Assembly (NCBI GenBank): GCA_032871835.1
Contig: CM065301.1
Location: 78,028,069 to 78,092,068, forward strand
Direction of reading: 5' to 3'
From: Dipteronia dyeriana
Lineage: Eukaryota; Streptophyta; Magnoliopsida; Sapindales; Sapindaceae
Length of the DNA stretch: 64,000 bases
The notes beneath the pieces are model-generated. The model was given only the letters and a program-made list of their open reading frames with translations, did not search any database and was not told where the DNA came from. Position 1 is the first letter of the stretch. Each line of letters opens with the position of its first letter. Positions 23,767 through 34,500 of this stretch are shown here, in pieces. Both the position numbers and the translations under genes were made by a program.

Positions 23767-24369
23767 CAAGAGACTTCAAAATGATTTGGAAATAGCCTTT
23801 CCCTAAAGATATAAATCTCCAATCCTCTAAAATCATCCAATGCTTACCAAGCTTAGCCTTGAGGTCAGCAAGCTTCCAAGGACGTTCCCCACTAGAAAGA
23901 ACCACACGCCCTATAAGAGCATTTTTGCACAACTCAAGTCTGGATTGATAAGCAACTGGATCAACCAGAATAGACACAAATTCTCCCTTTTTAAAAGGCG
24001 TAGAAGTCAAAGGGAATGACTGAACAGAAGCTTCGGGAGTCTTCAAAAGATCCGCATACGATTTGCCACTCGGCAAGGGATTAGAATTCATAACAGGTAA
24101 CTGAGTCGAACCTCCAACAGTAACCAATTGATCACCCAAAGAATATATAGTTGTCAACACATTACCCAAACTGCACCCCTTACTATTAGAGGAAATTGTC
24201 CCCTTACCACAAGTAGGAGCAGTAGTTGAACTTGACTGCGGAGAGGAAAACAAGGAAGCCTCCAAAGACATGGGATCCTCCGTGAGGCCATGCATGGGAG
24301 GAGAAACCATGGTCCAAGTGAGGACAGCCGGCAACAGCAGCAAACACAACTCCAAACCGAAAACCTCAT
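23767..24369 (-). pseudogene. LINE ORF1, N-terminal part
   Basis: Starts around MVSPPMHGLTEDPM (24309) after the 5' monomers. Ser/Thr-rich linker, then KSYADLLKTPEASVQ, a segment near SILVDPVAYQSRL, and the DUF4283 start GERPWKLADLKAKLG, DWRFISLGKGYF. The frame is cut at 23769 by the PIF element. The 3-bp duplication CAA marks the break, and the sense resumes at 17395. Upstream Met codons (24355, 24369) sit in poorly conserved sequence, so I prefer the start at about 24309. Confidence 0.8.
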
Positions 24370-24379
24370 AATAAAAATT

Positions 24380-24950
24380 TATTTATTCAAGAATGCATAA
24401 AAATCCACAGTCAGGACAACAATATTGAAACTGATGTAACTCTGTGCAGAAAACCCCAAATAACAAATTTCTTGATTCCTGGTTGCATATAATTTCACGA
24501 TCTACAACTTCCAAGAAGGATGTAAATTCAGAAATCGAACTGAATATGCTCGAAAACGTAAAACAATGGTGAAACCCAAGAGAAAAAGCACAAACCAGAA
24601 CAACAATAAAGAAACTAACGTAACTCTTAGCAGAAAATTCCAAATCATGGAATTATTGATTCCATATTGCACGAATTTTCACGTTCTACAACTTTAAAGA
24701 AGGTAAAAAAGTTGGAAACTAACCGGGTGATACTCTGAAACGCGAATCAAAGGTGAAACCCTAGAGAAAAAGCACAAACCAGAACAATAATATTGAAACT
24801 GGCGTAACTCTAAGAAGGGAACCCCAAATCACAAAATTCTTGATTCCATATTGTATGAAATTTCATGTTCTATAACGTTTATGAAGAACGTAAAATCAGA
24901 ATCGAACCGGTTGAGGCTCAAAAAAGCGAAACGGAGCCAAGCATTCTCCT
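24380..24950 (-). repeat. LINE 5' UTR tandem monomers (three copies, period about 183 bp)
   Basis: A motif of the type ACAACAATATTGAAACTG followed by GTAACTCT recurs at about 24416, 24598 and 24781, giving a period of 183 bp. Further shared strings are CTTGATTCC, TTTCACG and TCTACAAC, each once per unit. The array lies directly upstream of ORF1, in the position of a LINE promoter. Confidence 0.85.
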
Positions 24951-25119
24951 AACAACATCTAAACCCTCCTCAATTCATGTAAAGGCAACTTATGAATAAA
25001 ATTATCAGAAAGGACCTCTAATTTGTTGAATGATGAACATGTGATGATCAAGATATATCCATGATAAATCCAAAAATGTTTTCTAGGTAAATGAATTTAG
25101 GGTTCAAAAAATAAATGAC

Positions 25120-25665
25120 ATTTTTTCTTAAATTATAAGTAAGTATTATTTTAATAAATAAAAATAACAGTAATAAAAAAAGTATAAAAAAAATTTAAAA
25201 AGAATAAAAAGAAAGGAAATCAGATCAGTCAAGAAGAAAAAAAGAAGAAAAAGAAGAAAAAGAAAGAAAGAATATCGAAGAAGAAGGGGAGGATAAGGAG
25301 GAAGATGATCGAAGAAGGAGAAGGTAGAAGAAGAATAAGCATCAAAGAAGGAGAAGAAGAGGATCGGAGAAGAAAAAGGTTTGGAAAAGAAGAAGGTTCA
25401 GAGAAGAAGAAGAAGAAGGAGAAGAAGAGGATCAAAAAAGAAGAAGGAAAAAAAAAGTAAAAAAAAACAAATTAAAAAAAATGAAAAACAAAAACAAAAA
25501 CAAAGAAATATGTATTTTGTGTTTTTTAAATTTGTTACTGTTAACACTGATTTTGTTTTTCATTTTGTTTTTCGTTTTTTGAAAAGAAAATAAAAAACGG
25601 TTAACGAACGTGAATTCAAAATCGTTTTTAAAAAACAAAAACGAAAACGGACTGAAAAACAGTTG
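25120..25665. mobile_element. Foldback element, outer right arm
   Basis: Inverted copy of 11640-12045. Matching landmarks, in reverse complement: CTGTTTTTCAGTCCGTTTTC, GAATTCACGTTC, GTTAACAGT, TTTAAAAAACACAAAATAC, a long GAA/TTC-rich stretch and CTTAAATTATAA at the inner border. Open frames of Lys/Arg repeats here are not coding. Confidence 0.75.
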
Positions 25666-26366
25666 CAGGACTGGGCCATATATTTTTAAAAATATCATTT
25701 TAAAAACATGATTTCCATTTAAAAAAAATAGTTTTCAAAAATACCATTTTAAAAACGATACCAAACGTGCCCTTAAACTCTTTCATTTGCAATGTTATAG
25801 CTTTTCTTCTTAATTTTTGAATGACCATTTTCAATTTTGATGTAAATTTTGCTATCAATTTGCCAATTTCAACTAAGTGTACAATTAATTGTAATTAATG
25901 AAAATACTTTGCTATCGTAAAAATCCACTATTAAAACGAAAAATATTATTTAATATTAAATAGTATGACCTTTTATCAATATTGTTTTTTCACAAATGCC
26001 CACCCAAAAAAAATCTGGTTTCGTCCATATATTTCCTTCTCTCAAATCCCAAAATATTATTATATATATATGTTTTCTCATGAAATCCATCAAATTGAAT
26101 TAATTTTGATCTGAATTTTTTTGTGAATGATAAGTTCAATCAAATCTACTTGTATACAAAACTGATAATTTTTCAAGCACTAAAACTATTTTTTCCGATT
26201 TTGTGAAATATGAAGCATCAGAAAAAAAAATACAAAAAATAAGAAAAATTAAAAAAAAATAGTTGTAGTGTTTGAAAAATTCATATCAAAATTCATCCAA
26301 ATCAGTTGATTTTATGGAGGTCCTTAATTTATGTTAAAATAATGGATATCTTATGGGAGAATCACA

Positions 26367-26409
<43 letters not shown>

Positions 26410-26411
26410 GA
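25666..26411. other. AT-rich intergenic DNA with a CA/TA microsatellite
   Basis: No gene seen. Ends in (CA)n at about 26365-26400 followed by a short TA run. The string ACCAAACGTGCCC near 25760 may be the end of another small transposon. Confidence 0.5.
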
Positions 26412-26574
26412 GTAATGCTAGGCATCTTAATTTTTTTTTGAATTTTTTTTTCAAATAGTGTTGGTACATGAGGTGTCAACATCTTATAAATCATGAGATT
26501 ATATAGTGAGTGACATGATGCATGGCAACACTATTTTGAAAGAAATTTAGAAAATATAAGAAGTCTAGCATTAC
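26412..26574. mobile_element. MITE of 163 bp with terminal repeats of about 50 bp
   Basis: Left end GTAATGCTAGGCATCTTA and right end TAAGAAGTCTAGCATTAC are imperfect inverted repeats. Similarity continues inward to CAAATAGTGTTGG on the left and CAACACTATTTTG on the right. Noncoding. TA-rich strings flank it on both sides, so the target duplication is not certain. Confidence 0.8.
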
Positions 26575-26919
26575 GTGTTATATATATATATATAATGGAA
26601 CAGGATAATATAAAACAGGAAGCATAGTACAATATAGAGCAACTCTAGAAACATATAAGGAATAAAAGACAAAATAAATAAGCAGTCAACTGTTCAACAA
26701 TACTAGTATGAATACAAATATAACTGGTCAGTACATGGCGTTGTCTGCACAAGCCTACTCTACCAGTATCAATCTGGGTACAAGTATGTCTGAGTATTCC
26801 AGCCGATATACTAGACCAGAATATAATGATATGTCATAAAATTAAAAGATAAGAAGGTAAATAGTCGCTTACAATGATAAACAGAATAGTCTGGCAACAA
26901 AGTGTATAGAAATAAGTCT

Positions 26920-27130
26920 CAAACTTTATTTAAGAGATTCAGAAATTTACAGTAGAGGGAAAAGAAAGAACAAAGCTTCACAAAGCTTTTCAAAGAAACT
27001 TAGAAAATCTTAAAACTGAACCTGAGACTTCTGCAAGCCTCTACAATATTATATAGCATAAAACTTTAACTATAGTTGGAAATAAACCATAGTTAAGTTT
27101 CTTTACTAAGGGATAAGATTCTTTGCAGAT
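26920..27130 (-). promoter_or_regulatory. Pararetrovirus promoter and polyadenylation signal
   Basis: Downstream of ORF2 on the minus strand is a TATA box, TATATAATA (complement of 27048-27056). TGAC-containing strings lie upstream (about 27120-27165). AATAAA lies at 26930-26925, roughly 95 nt after the expected transcript start. A short distance from start to poly(A) signal is typical of the terminally redundant pregenomic RNA of this family. Confidence 0.65.
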
Positions 27131-27273
27131 AAGTCACTGTTTTCTTTTTGACTTGTCACAGCTGTCGAGCATCTTTACCTTTTATCTTGTCGGAGCATCT
27201 TATCTTTACTTTAATAATGCTTGTCTGTTTTTGTCTGCCACCATAGGTCCTACCAATAAAGGATAGGATAAGC

Positions 27274-28701
27274 TTAAGGATCATGTCCGGAGAAAGTGGT
27301 AGGGTCATCGCTATCATACACATAATTGTCTGAGTCATCCTTATCCTTATCTCCGCTTTTGTTTGAATTAGTATCAGTCTGTGACATATTTGCCATAGTA
27401 TTCTTCATTTCCTCAGCAATCCTCATGAGTCCATCAGGAGTACTAGCAGCAGCAATCCTGGCTTGATTCTGGGATTTAGCCATGAGAAAATGTGACTGGT
27501 CTGAGACTTTATTGCAAACAGCTGGATTCTCACTAAACCATTTGGAAATTCTATATTTTCCATGGTTTGCCAGATTCATCCCACTCCACCATTTGATATT
27601 CACTTGTCTCCCAAAATAAGGAACATTTACATTTCTCACTAACTTGTCTTTTATGGAATACTCAAGCATAAGTATCCATGTCAGATTGAAATGAACAAAA
27701 AATAATAATAATAGGTCGGGGAAAAATTCCCATTCATCTGGTCTGGCAAGGTTAGAAATCCAGATCGAATAACCTTCCTTGACTTGGCTAGGGAGGAAAT
27801 CAATAATGGGTCCAAATTTGTCCCACCATTCTAAAAACCAGATTGGTATGTTAATTTGAAATTTTTTATCAAAGTAGATAAACCAAGAAAGAGAATTTTC
27901 TGGGTTTTATCCATAAAGAAATTTGGTCCAGGCATCAATGTAGTCCCAGTAAGAAAAATCTGAGACATGAAAGATCCTGCTAAAGTTTCTTTTTGAGTTG
28001 GGATTACCACCCCATTGCTCAAGATTAAGAATTTTACAAATCTTTATCTTTCTAAAAATCAATTTTTCTTTGTCATTCTTGTCAAAAACATCAGAGATAA
28101 AAATTGAATCTGCAATTAAAATAAATTCATAAAAGATATGTCTTTTCAATATGTCTACAGGAATCCTTCCAAACAAGGGATTAATAATATCATCCGCAAG
28201 TTTTTTAGATTCCCTAAAATATTGGTCATGCAAAAACTGATGTTCCATGGAAAAAAACCTGTCAAATAAGGGTTTATTGACATATGAATAAGTCGGCTGA
28301 TTAATCTTGGGAAGGCTTGATTGTGAACTTTGGGTTGAGCTTTGGGCTGCTAATTTGCCTTGTTTGTTTGAATGCGGGCTTACTTTGGATGAAGTAACAG
28401 TTTTGAAATAACTGTTGTCCATAGACAAAGAGGAAAAACTGGTTGTCGTATGTGTTGGGCTTTGGCTTGGGCTTCTACTAGGTGAAGGTCCAGTAGGAGG
28501 TAGTTGGGGTAATTGGGTCAAAGGTAATATGTGTGGATAATTGGGTTGAGATGTCAAGGAAATGGCATATTTGTCTTTGTGACTTCTTTTGGGGGAAGCA
28601 TGATAAGTCGATAAGTCCATGCTTTTGTCCTTTGATAAGTATGATCTTATGGAGCCTCTGCCAACAGGGCTTCGACCACCACGACCTCTACTTGTGCTCA
28701 T
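27274..28701 (-). pseudogene. Florendovirus-like ORF2, function unknown
   Basis: The ATG (28701-28699) overlaps the TGA of ORF1 (28700-28698) as ATGA. The N-terminus is Arg/Gly-rich (MSTSRGRGGRSPVGRG), then a Ser/Pro/Thr-rich stretch of about 100 residues, then an aromatic- and charge-rich region. The open frame ends at 27907. The sense continues to about 27670 and then in the frame 27669-27274, whose end is Asp/Ser-rich. I recognise no enzyme motif. The basic N-terminus suggests nucleic acid binding, but that is inference. Confidence 0.7.
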
Positions 28702-29300
28702 TTGTTACCCTGTAAAAATTCTCTGGTCAAAAAGTCTGGAAGACTATTTTCTGATCTTTTAATATATTCAATTTCAAAATCAAAAGCAGAAAATAATGTT
28801 TGTCATCTAGCAAAAATCTGTTTAGAGGCAAGATTTTTCACATCTTTTTTCAAAATATATTTTGCCGATTGGCAATCAACTTTTAAAACAAATTTTTGGT
28901 TGATCAAGTTATCTTGTAATTTTTGAATTGTCAAAACGATAGCTAAGATTTCTTTTTTAACAGTTGAATATTTTTGTTGGGTATCATTTCAGGACCCTGA
29001 AACATACCTAACCAAACATTCTTTGTCATTAATGATCTATTTCAAAATACCACTGAAACCAATTTCGGAGGCATCAGTTTCTACGATTTTGAGGGCAGTA
29101 GGATGACAAATAAACATACAAAAGAGTTTCTTAACATGTTGAACTGCCTTAGTATGTTCCTGTGTCCATGGAAGAGGATTGGTTTTTAACCTTTGGAAAA
29201 GAGGTTTGCAAATAATGCTAAACTCTTTATAAAAATTTGAAATATAATTTAGACATCCCAAAAACCTTTGCAATTGTTTTTTGTCTCTAATCTCATCAGA
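28698..29300 (-). pseudogene. Pararetrovirus RNase H region, end of ORF1
   Basis: The frame at 29273-29037 holds the RT connection (QRFLGCLNYISNF) and the RNase H start with the catalytic Asp in ETDASEIGFSG. Stops follow near 29030 and 28990. Further RNase H text continues to the ORF1 stop TGA at 28700-28698, overlapping the ORF2 start. RNase H removes the RNA template during reverse transcription in the cytoplasm. Confidence 0.75.
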
Positions 29301-29906
29301 AAATTTGTCAGCAAAATCAAGGCTTCTTTGAATAGGACAAGTGTTCCTCTTTTAATATTGTGGCCCAAAAACCTAATATGGGTTTGAAAAATGTTGATTT
29401 TAGGGGCCGAAATCACTAATCCATGAAATTTAGTAGTTTTAAGAAATATTTGTAAATGTTTCCAATGCTGGTCAATATTTTTGGAAAATATTATAACATC
29501 ATCTATGTAAACAATAGAAAATTCAGTGAAAGGGTTAAAAATGCTATTCATAATACTTTGAAATTCACTAGGGGCATTTTTTAGACCAAATGGCATAACA
29601 TTCCATTCATACTGCCCAAAGGGAACAGTGAAGGTCGTCTTATAATGGTCATGTTCTGCTATTTGAATCTGTCAAAAACCTGATTTCATGTCAAATTTTG
29701 AAAAGATGATAAAGTCATAAAATCTTTTCAATAAATCAGATTTATTGGGAATTGGATATTTGATCCATTGTAAAGCATCGTTTAAAGATTTATAATTAAT
29801 AACAAGTCTAAGAACTCCTCTTTCTATTTCAGCATTTTTCTGAACATAGAAGGCAGGACAGCTCTAGGGGGACTTGGAAGGTCTGATGAGTTTTTTATCA
29901 AGCAAA
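29249..29906 (-). pseudogene. Pararetrovirus reverse transcriptase region
   Basis: Catalytic YIDDVIIFS lies at about 29515-29490, preceded by MPFGLKNAPSEFQ and followed by IRFLGHNIKRGT, the usual block order. The N-terminal half (29600-29900) is damaged by stops. The domain follows the aspartic protease in the same polyprotein. It is related to Ty3-type RTs and clearly distinct from the copia YVDD element at 8.4-10.5 kb. Confidence 0.85.
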
Positions 29907-30803
29907 TCATGAATTTTTTTTTTTGCAATATTCTAACAAATCAGTAGATATTTGAATAGGTCTAGCTTTGGTCGGTATTCCTTTTTCATTAAAATCTTTT
30001 GTATAAGGAAGAGTACCAATATGTTTTTTTTTTCTATTCCAAAAGGCATTAGGGACAGAAGAACAAACTTCCTTTTCTAATTTTTCTTTGAAAACTTTGA
30101 TTTTTTCTTGGAGACTGGTTTCTTCCAATCTGGACTCTTGTCTTTTGAAAAATATGTCATCTTTTAAAAAATTCAATTGGGTTTGCTTCTGATTAAAAGT
30201 AGCAATACAATTACTAAGAGGGTCAGAAGCCTCATCCCAAATGTTTTTGTCTTTCAAAGCATTTAAGTCTTTAACTAAAACGGGGTAAATAAAAGGGAAT
30301 ATGATCTCTTTTCCTAGGTATTCTGTCACAATCCCTTCATCAATAACTTTAAAGGGAGAAATTAAATAAAAGAAAGGTAATCCCAAAATAACATTATGAG
30401 AAAGAGTCTTAACAACAATAAAGTCATTGGTATAACAAATACCTTCATTACAAACCCTAGCATTAGTAAGTTTGTACTGAATATCTAACTGTTGTTCGTT
30501 AGCACCATAAAGAGATTCAATTGTTGCTTCCAAATACTTTGTGGGTACCAGTGCTTCTTTGATACAATTTAGATTAGCACCTGTGTCAACTAGGGAATTG
30601 ACTCTTAAATTGCAATCTGAAGAAATCCTGATATCAATTTCTACGTACCACTTTTGGATTCTGATTTCTCTTATCGCATTGATTTGAGCAAAGTTTTTGT
30701 CGCTTGTGTTTTCCTCTTGATCGGGTTGGGCAGTATCAGAATCTTTTGATCTGCTGAAACTGGGGTTCTTTTCAAGAGGGTTTTTTGGAAATTGTTCTTT
30801 CAA
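29907..30803 (-). pseudogene. Pararetrovirus aspartic protease region
   Basis: Open for 298 codons. The active site is LVDTGANLNCI at about 30615-30583, and VILGLPFFYLISPF near 30400-30360 is the flap-to-C-terminal block (hydrophobic-hydrophobic-G). Upstream is an acidic linker. Downstream text leads into the RT N-terminus (LPYTKDF, KARPIQ). The protease would cut the ORF1 polyprotein. This is the longest undamaged domain of the copy apart from the movement protein. Confidence 0.82.
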
Positions 30804-33430
30804 ACTATTTTTGACTTGTAAGTCCTGAACATTTTTCTTTAAGATTTTAATCTCTTCTTTAATGTTTTGGATTTCTTTTTAAAGATCAGTAATATTCACT
30901 TTTCTAGATTTAGAATTTTGAAAATTTTCCAAAATATTTTATTCAAAATCAGGAGCTTGAAAATGGGCAATTTTAAAAGGTCTATTTTCTGAAACAGGTG
31001 TGGAACTGCTTGGAGCAGCTTCACTGGCAATTTTTTATTGTAATTGTCTAATATGTTTGGCTTTCTGTAAAGGATCTTCAATATTATCAATCATACTGAT
31101 TATTAGGGAATAATCATATTGATCAAGAACATTGATTTCCTTACAGATGCAAGGCTGTGTGTCAGGATTTGAGTCAGAAGATGAATCTGAGGAAGTATCA
31201 TCAGAAGAATCTCCTATTACTAAGACCTCTCCAGGGGAAGTTGATGCTTCTGCCTCGGATTCTGATTCAGCATATAAGACTTGTAAAACCTTGTCTTTGA
31301 TTTCTTTCTCTAAATCAAGACTTTTGATTTTGTTTTTCTGGTCTGGACATTTATTAGCATAATGTCCATCCTTGCCACATTTAAAACACTTGTTTGATTT
31401 TTTGTAATTTTTCGTTGTTTTGTTTTTGGAATATGCTTTCTTTTTGTTTTGTTTAGGGGGTCAATAGTTAAGAGTTCTACCAGGAATGTAAGTTGATTCG
31501 TGGTAAACCTCCTTTCCCTTTTTGTTTATCCTATAAGGATAATGGCGAAGAAATTTTCTATTTTTCTTATTTTTTCTAGGCGTGGGGAGTTTATCAAAAC
31601 CAAACTGTTCACACCACGATCCTAGTTCTTTTCTGGTCGTCAGCTTTTGTTGTTTGAGTTGGCTCTTTAATCTAAGATCATTGCAAAGTTGTAAAGCTAT
31701 AATATTAATCGTAGCAATGATCTCACCATAAGTTCAGGTATTCAGGTCCAGCTGAGATCAGTCAGACCATCCCATCTGTTCAACCACTTTGTCTCTAACT
31801 TTATTAGAAAAGAGTTTTGGTAATCCAGCAATGAATTTTTCTTTCCAATAAGAGTTAGCATTGTTAGAGCGTTGTAAAAGCCCTTGTTAGGAAAATGTCT
31901 TTATACCATTTAAAATCGCTGAGTTTTTTGCATTTCAAATTTTGGAGTTTAGACAAATCTTTTCCTTGGTTAATATTAGGGTTTCCTACAAAATGCATCA
32001 AAATGGTATAACATAAGACATCTATACCATCTGGTTCAGATGTAGTTGTAGTTGTTGAAGTTGATGGTATAAAAGAGGCTATGTCAGTAGCTGATCTGGC
32101 TAGTGTTGCTGTTGTCACTGTTTTTGTGTGGCTTATTAAAGAACTTATGGCATTCAGGCTGAGGGTATGAGTCCACCATCCAAATAATTGGCCTTCAAAG
32201 CCAGTGGTTAAGGAGGTAACTGCATCAGCATGAGACATGTTTTGTTTCTTGATGTATATGTAACCAATAGTATGCATTTGTCTAAGAACAATTATAATTT
32301 GGTATTATGATAAGCCATCAATATTGAATTGATAACAGACATTACCAGTATAGGCTCGGTATGGGGCAGTTTCTTCGTATTGTAAGTCGGAGGAGTGGGT
32401 CTGGGATAATAGGGTTTGGTATTTTGGTAATATCGGGTGTAATTGTGGCTATCTGCTTTGTCATTGGAGGTGATCTTTTGGATCATATTTTGGAAGTCTA
32501 GGTCTTCTTCTTCATCACTAGAGGATGCTTGGATATTTTTGTCAAGAGTTTGGATTTCTGATCTTGGTAAGTCTCTGAGTCTTTCTTCAAAGGCTTTTAG
32601 TAACTCTTTTTCAACAATGATATTGTCAAAGCATTTTTCAATGCCAGTATGGTCAGGAAACATAAGGACTGTACTTGGTTCAGTGCTTTGTTCATGCATT
32701 TTCCCTTTTGCTTTTCTGGAAGAAGAAGATGGTTCATATGGGATAAAAACTTGTGGAGGAATTTCTTTTGGGATAGGATAAACAAAGGATTGAGAAAGGT
32801 TAAGATCAATTTTTTTCTAATTGTTCCCAGGGAATTTAAAAAGAAATTCGTGTAATTGTTTTGTCTCATGACTACTCCTATCTGTTGTGAGGATGAAGGA
32901 ACAGTAGGAAATAGATCTTCGTTAAAGATTATGAAAGGTGTGCAAAGGGTTGTAATTTTGTCGCTTTCTGGATCCTCGTTGGGCATTTCTATTTCAAAAT
33001 GTCTTGGAGGAGGATGAACTTATTTTTCCTCTCCTCGTTTTGTCTTGTAAGTTCTGATGTTTGATTGATTAATAACAATACATTTTTGTTCAAGGTTTTT
33101 CCGGTTTATATACCATTCAAAGAAAGGTATTTCTTGATTAAGGCTTTTAAGGTTTTCTGTCCATTTTTTTCGGAATTGATTTCTTTTGTTTTCATAGTAA
33201 CTCTTTTCGTATTTTTCTCTTAATTGCTGATGTTGGGGGGAATAGTAATCAGCAATTAAAAGATCAAAGTCAATACTGGGTTCACAGTCGATGACATTTA
33301 TGGTTCTATTTTGAGGTTCTGGTTCAAGGATTTCTGTCAGAACTTGAGAAGGAGTTGGTAAGGTTTGACCTTGGTCATAGGTGTGTATAGGTTGGGCTAT
33401 TTGTTCCGGGGTTTTTTGGACATGGGTCAC
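30804..33430 (-). pseudogene. Pararetrovirus coat region with zinc knuckle
   Basis: Poorly preserved, several frames. A CCHC knuckle with the spacing C-x2-C-x4-H-x4-C (CFKCGKDGHYANKC) is encoded at 31388-31347. It is followed by a Glu/Ser/Asp-rich acidic stretch (31330-31150), as in caulimovirid coat proteins. Frames at 32277-31864 (TGFEGQLFGWW, CYTILMHFVGNP) and 32699-32292 are the coat core. 33430-33020 links it to the movement protein. Stops interrupt at several points, among them about 31040, 30945 and 30880. Confidence 0.72.
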
Positions 33431-33460
33431 ATGTGTAAGGATTTCTGGTGGAATGGGGAT

Positions 33461-34500
33461 TTATGTTATGGGCTCTCTGGGCCTTCTTCTTCTTTTATGA
33501 ACAAGGTTGACAGCAGGTTCACTGGAGTAGTCTTCTGGATCATAATTGGCAACTGGGTTTGGAACCACCGGGCTTGGAGTGAGGTTAGTTATCTGTCTGG
33601 GTTGTCTGGGGGCTAGACTTGGTATTTTTCTGGCTATATTTTGTCTGGATAGGCTAGATAAAGAATTTCTGTCTGATTGAAAGTCATTTAGTGATCTGGA
33701 ATGGTCACTGTCATTTTCTCTGAGTGATAGACCTCTCCTGAAGGATATTCTGAGGGTTCCATCATGTTCAGTAACACAGTCATGCAGGTTTCTCATAAGA
33801 GGTTTATAAGAAGGTTTGTCAACTTTTTCTTTGATCCAATCATCTGAAAATTTGATATTTTCCCATCTGACTGGAACGGATACAAAGGCATTGACTGATG
33901 GTGATGCATTAAAGCATATAGTCTGACCAGCTGGTACTGATGGAGGTATGTAGCTGGGGATAAGTCCAGAGGTTAAAACACTGTAGTAGACTCTATAAAC
34001 AAGTTTATAAGGACTGGAATTTTCTAGGAATTGGTAATTATGGGTCTGGATGTCAATGACTAGACATTTTTCTTTGTGTTCGTCAGTGTTTAAGGCTATG
34101 GTAAAGTTCGGATAACATTGGAAGTAAATAGGACCATAAGTCAGGGAGGTTTCGGCCATTCCCAGTATGGATTCTTTGTAATTAGTGATTCTTTTATCTC
34201 TTAAAACAAATAATAAGGAATTGTTTAGTCCAATTTTTGATAAAGGTTTAATGCCTACTTGGACACTTCCAATGTGTAGGTCATTAAAACCAATTTTGTT
34301 GTAATGGTTTAAACTGTTTTTGTTCAAAAGATTTGTCGTAAATGTATTGTTTTGAAATTTCACATTGATTTCTTTAGTTTTTTGACCCAGAAGGGTTCTA
34401 AAGTCTAAAAGTGTTTTCTTGTAAGAGATCTTTTTTAAAAAAAAATTGGTAAATACCTTGAAGAAATCACATCCATTTTTATGAATTTTGTTCTGAATAT
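33461..34500 (-). pseudogene. Pararetrovirus movement protein region, start of ORF1
   Basis: The frame at 34363-33461 (300 codons) resembles the 30K-superfamily movement proteins of florendo- and petuvirus types. Key residues include the LHIGSVQVGIKPLS strand and RVYYSVLTSG. It is followed by an Arg-rich C-terminus (RRRRPRE). Sense text extends upstream to about 34450, so the methionine at 34363 is probably internal. Movement proteins line plasmodesmata for cell-to-cell spread. The true start is lost at the element border. Confidence 0.75.

Larger units (their letters stand above)
13026..24950 (-). mobile_element. L1-type LINE, minus strand, interrupted by a PIF/Harbinger element
   Basis: About 5.55 kb of LINE in two pieces, 13026-17395 and 23767-24950. 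Minus-strand order: tandem 5' monomers (24950-24380), ORF1 with DUF4283 and a zinc-knuckle region, endonuclease, RT, zf-RVT, RNase H, then a T-run at the 3' end (13026-13036), the complement of a poly(A) tail. This is the plant L1 layout with a C-terminal RNase H. Part of the endonuclease and the N-terminal RT are deleted at about 15895. Several frameshifts occur. Confidence 0.85.
26595..34500 (-). mobile_element. Endogenous pararetrovirus, florendovirus-like (Caulimoviridae)
   Basis: About 7.9 kb on the minus strand, close to one viral genome. Order: ORF1 domains (movement protein, coat region with zinc knuckle, aspartic protease, RT, RNase H), then ORF2 of unknown function, then a promoter and polyadenylation signal. 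This two-ORF plan with an unassigned ORF2 is that of florendoviruses. There is no LTR and no integrase, as expected for Caulimoviridae. Many stops and frameshifts show it is old and inactive. The left border is a TA run (26581-26594). Confidence 0.88.
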
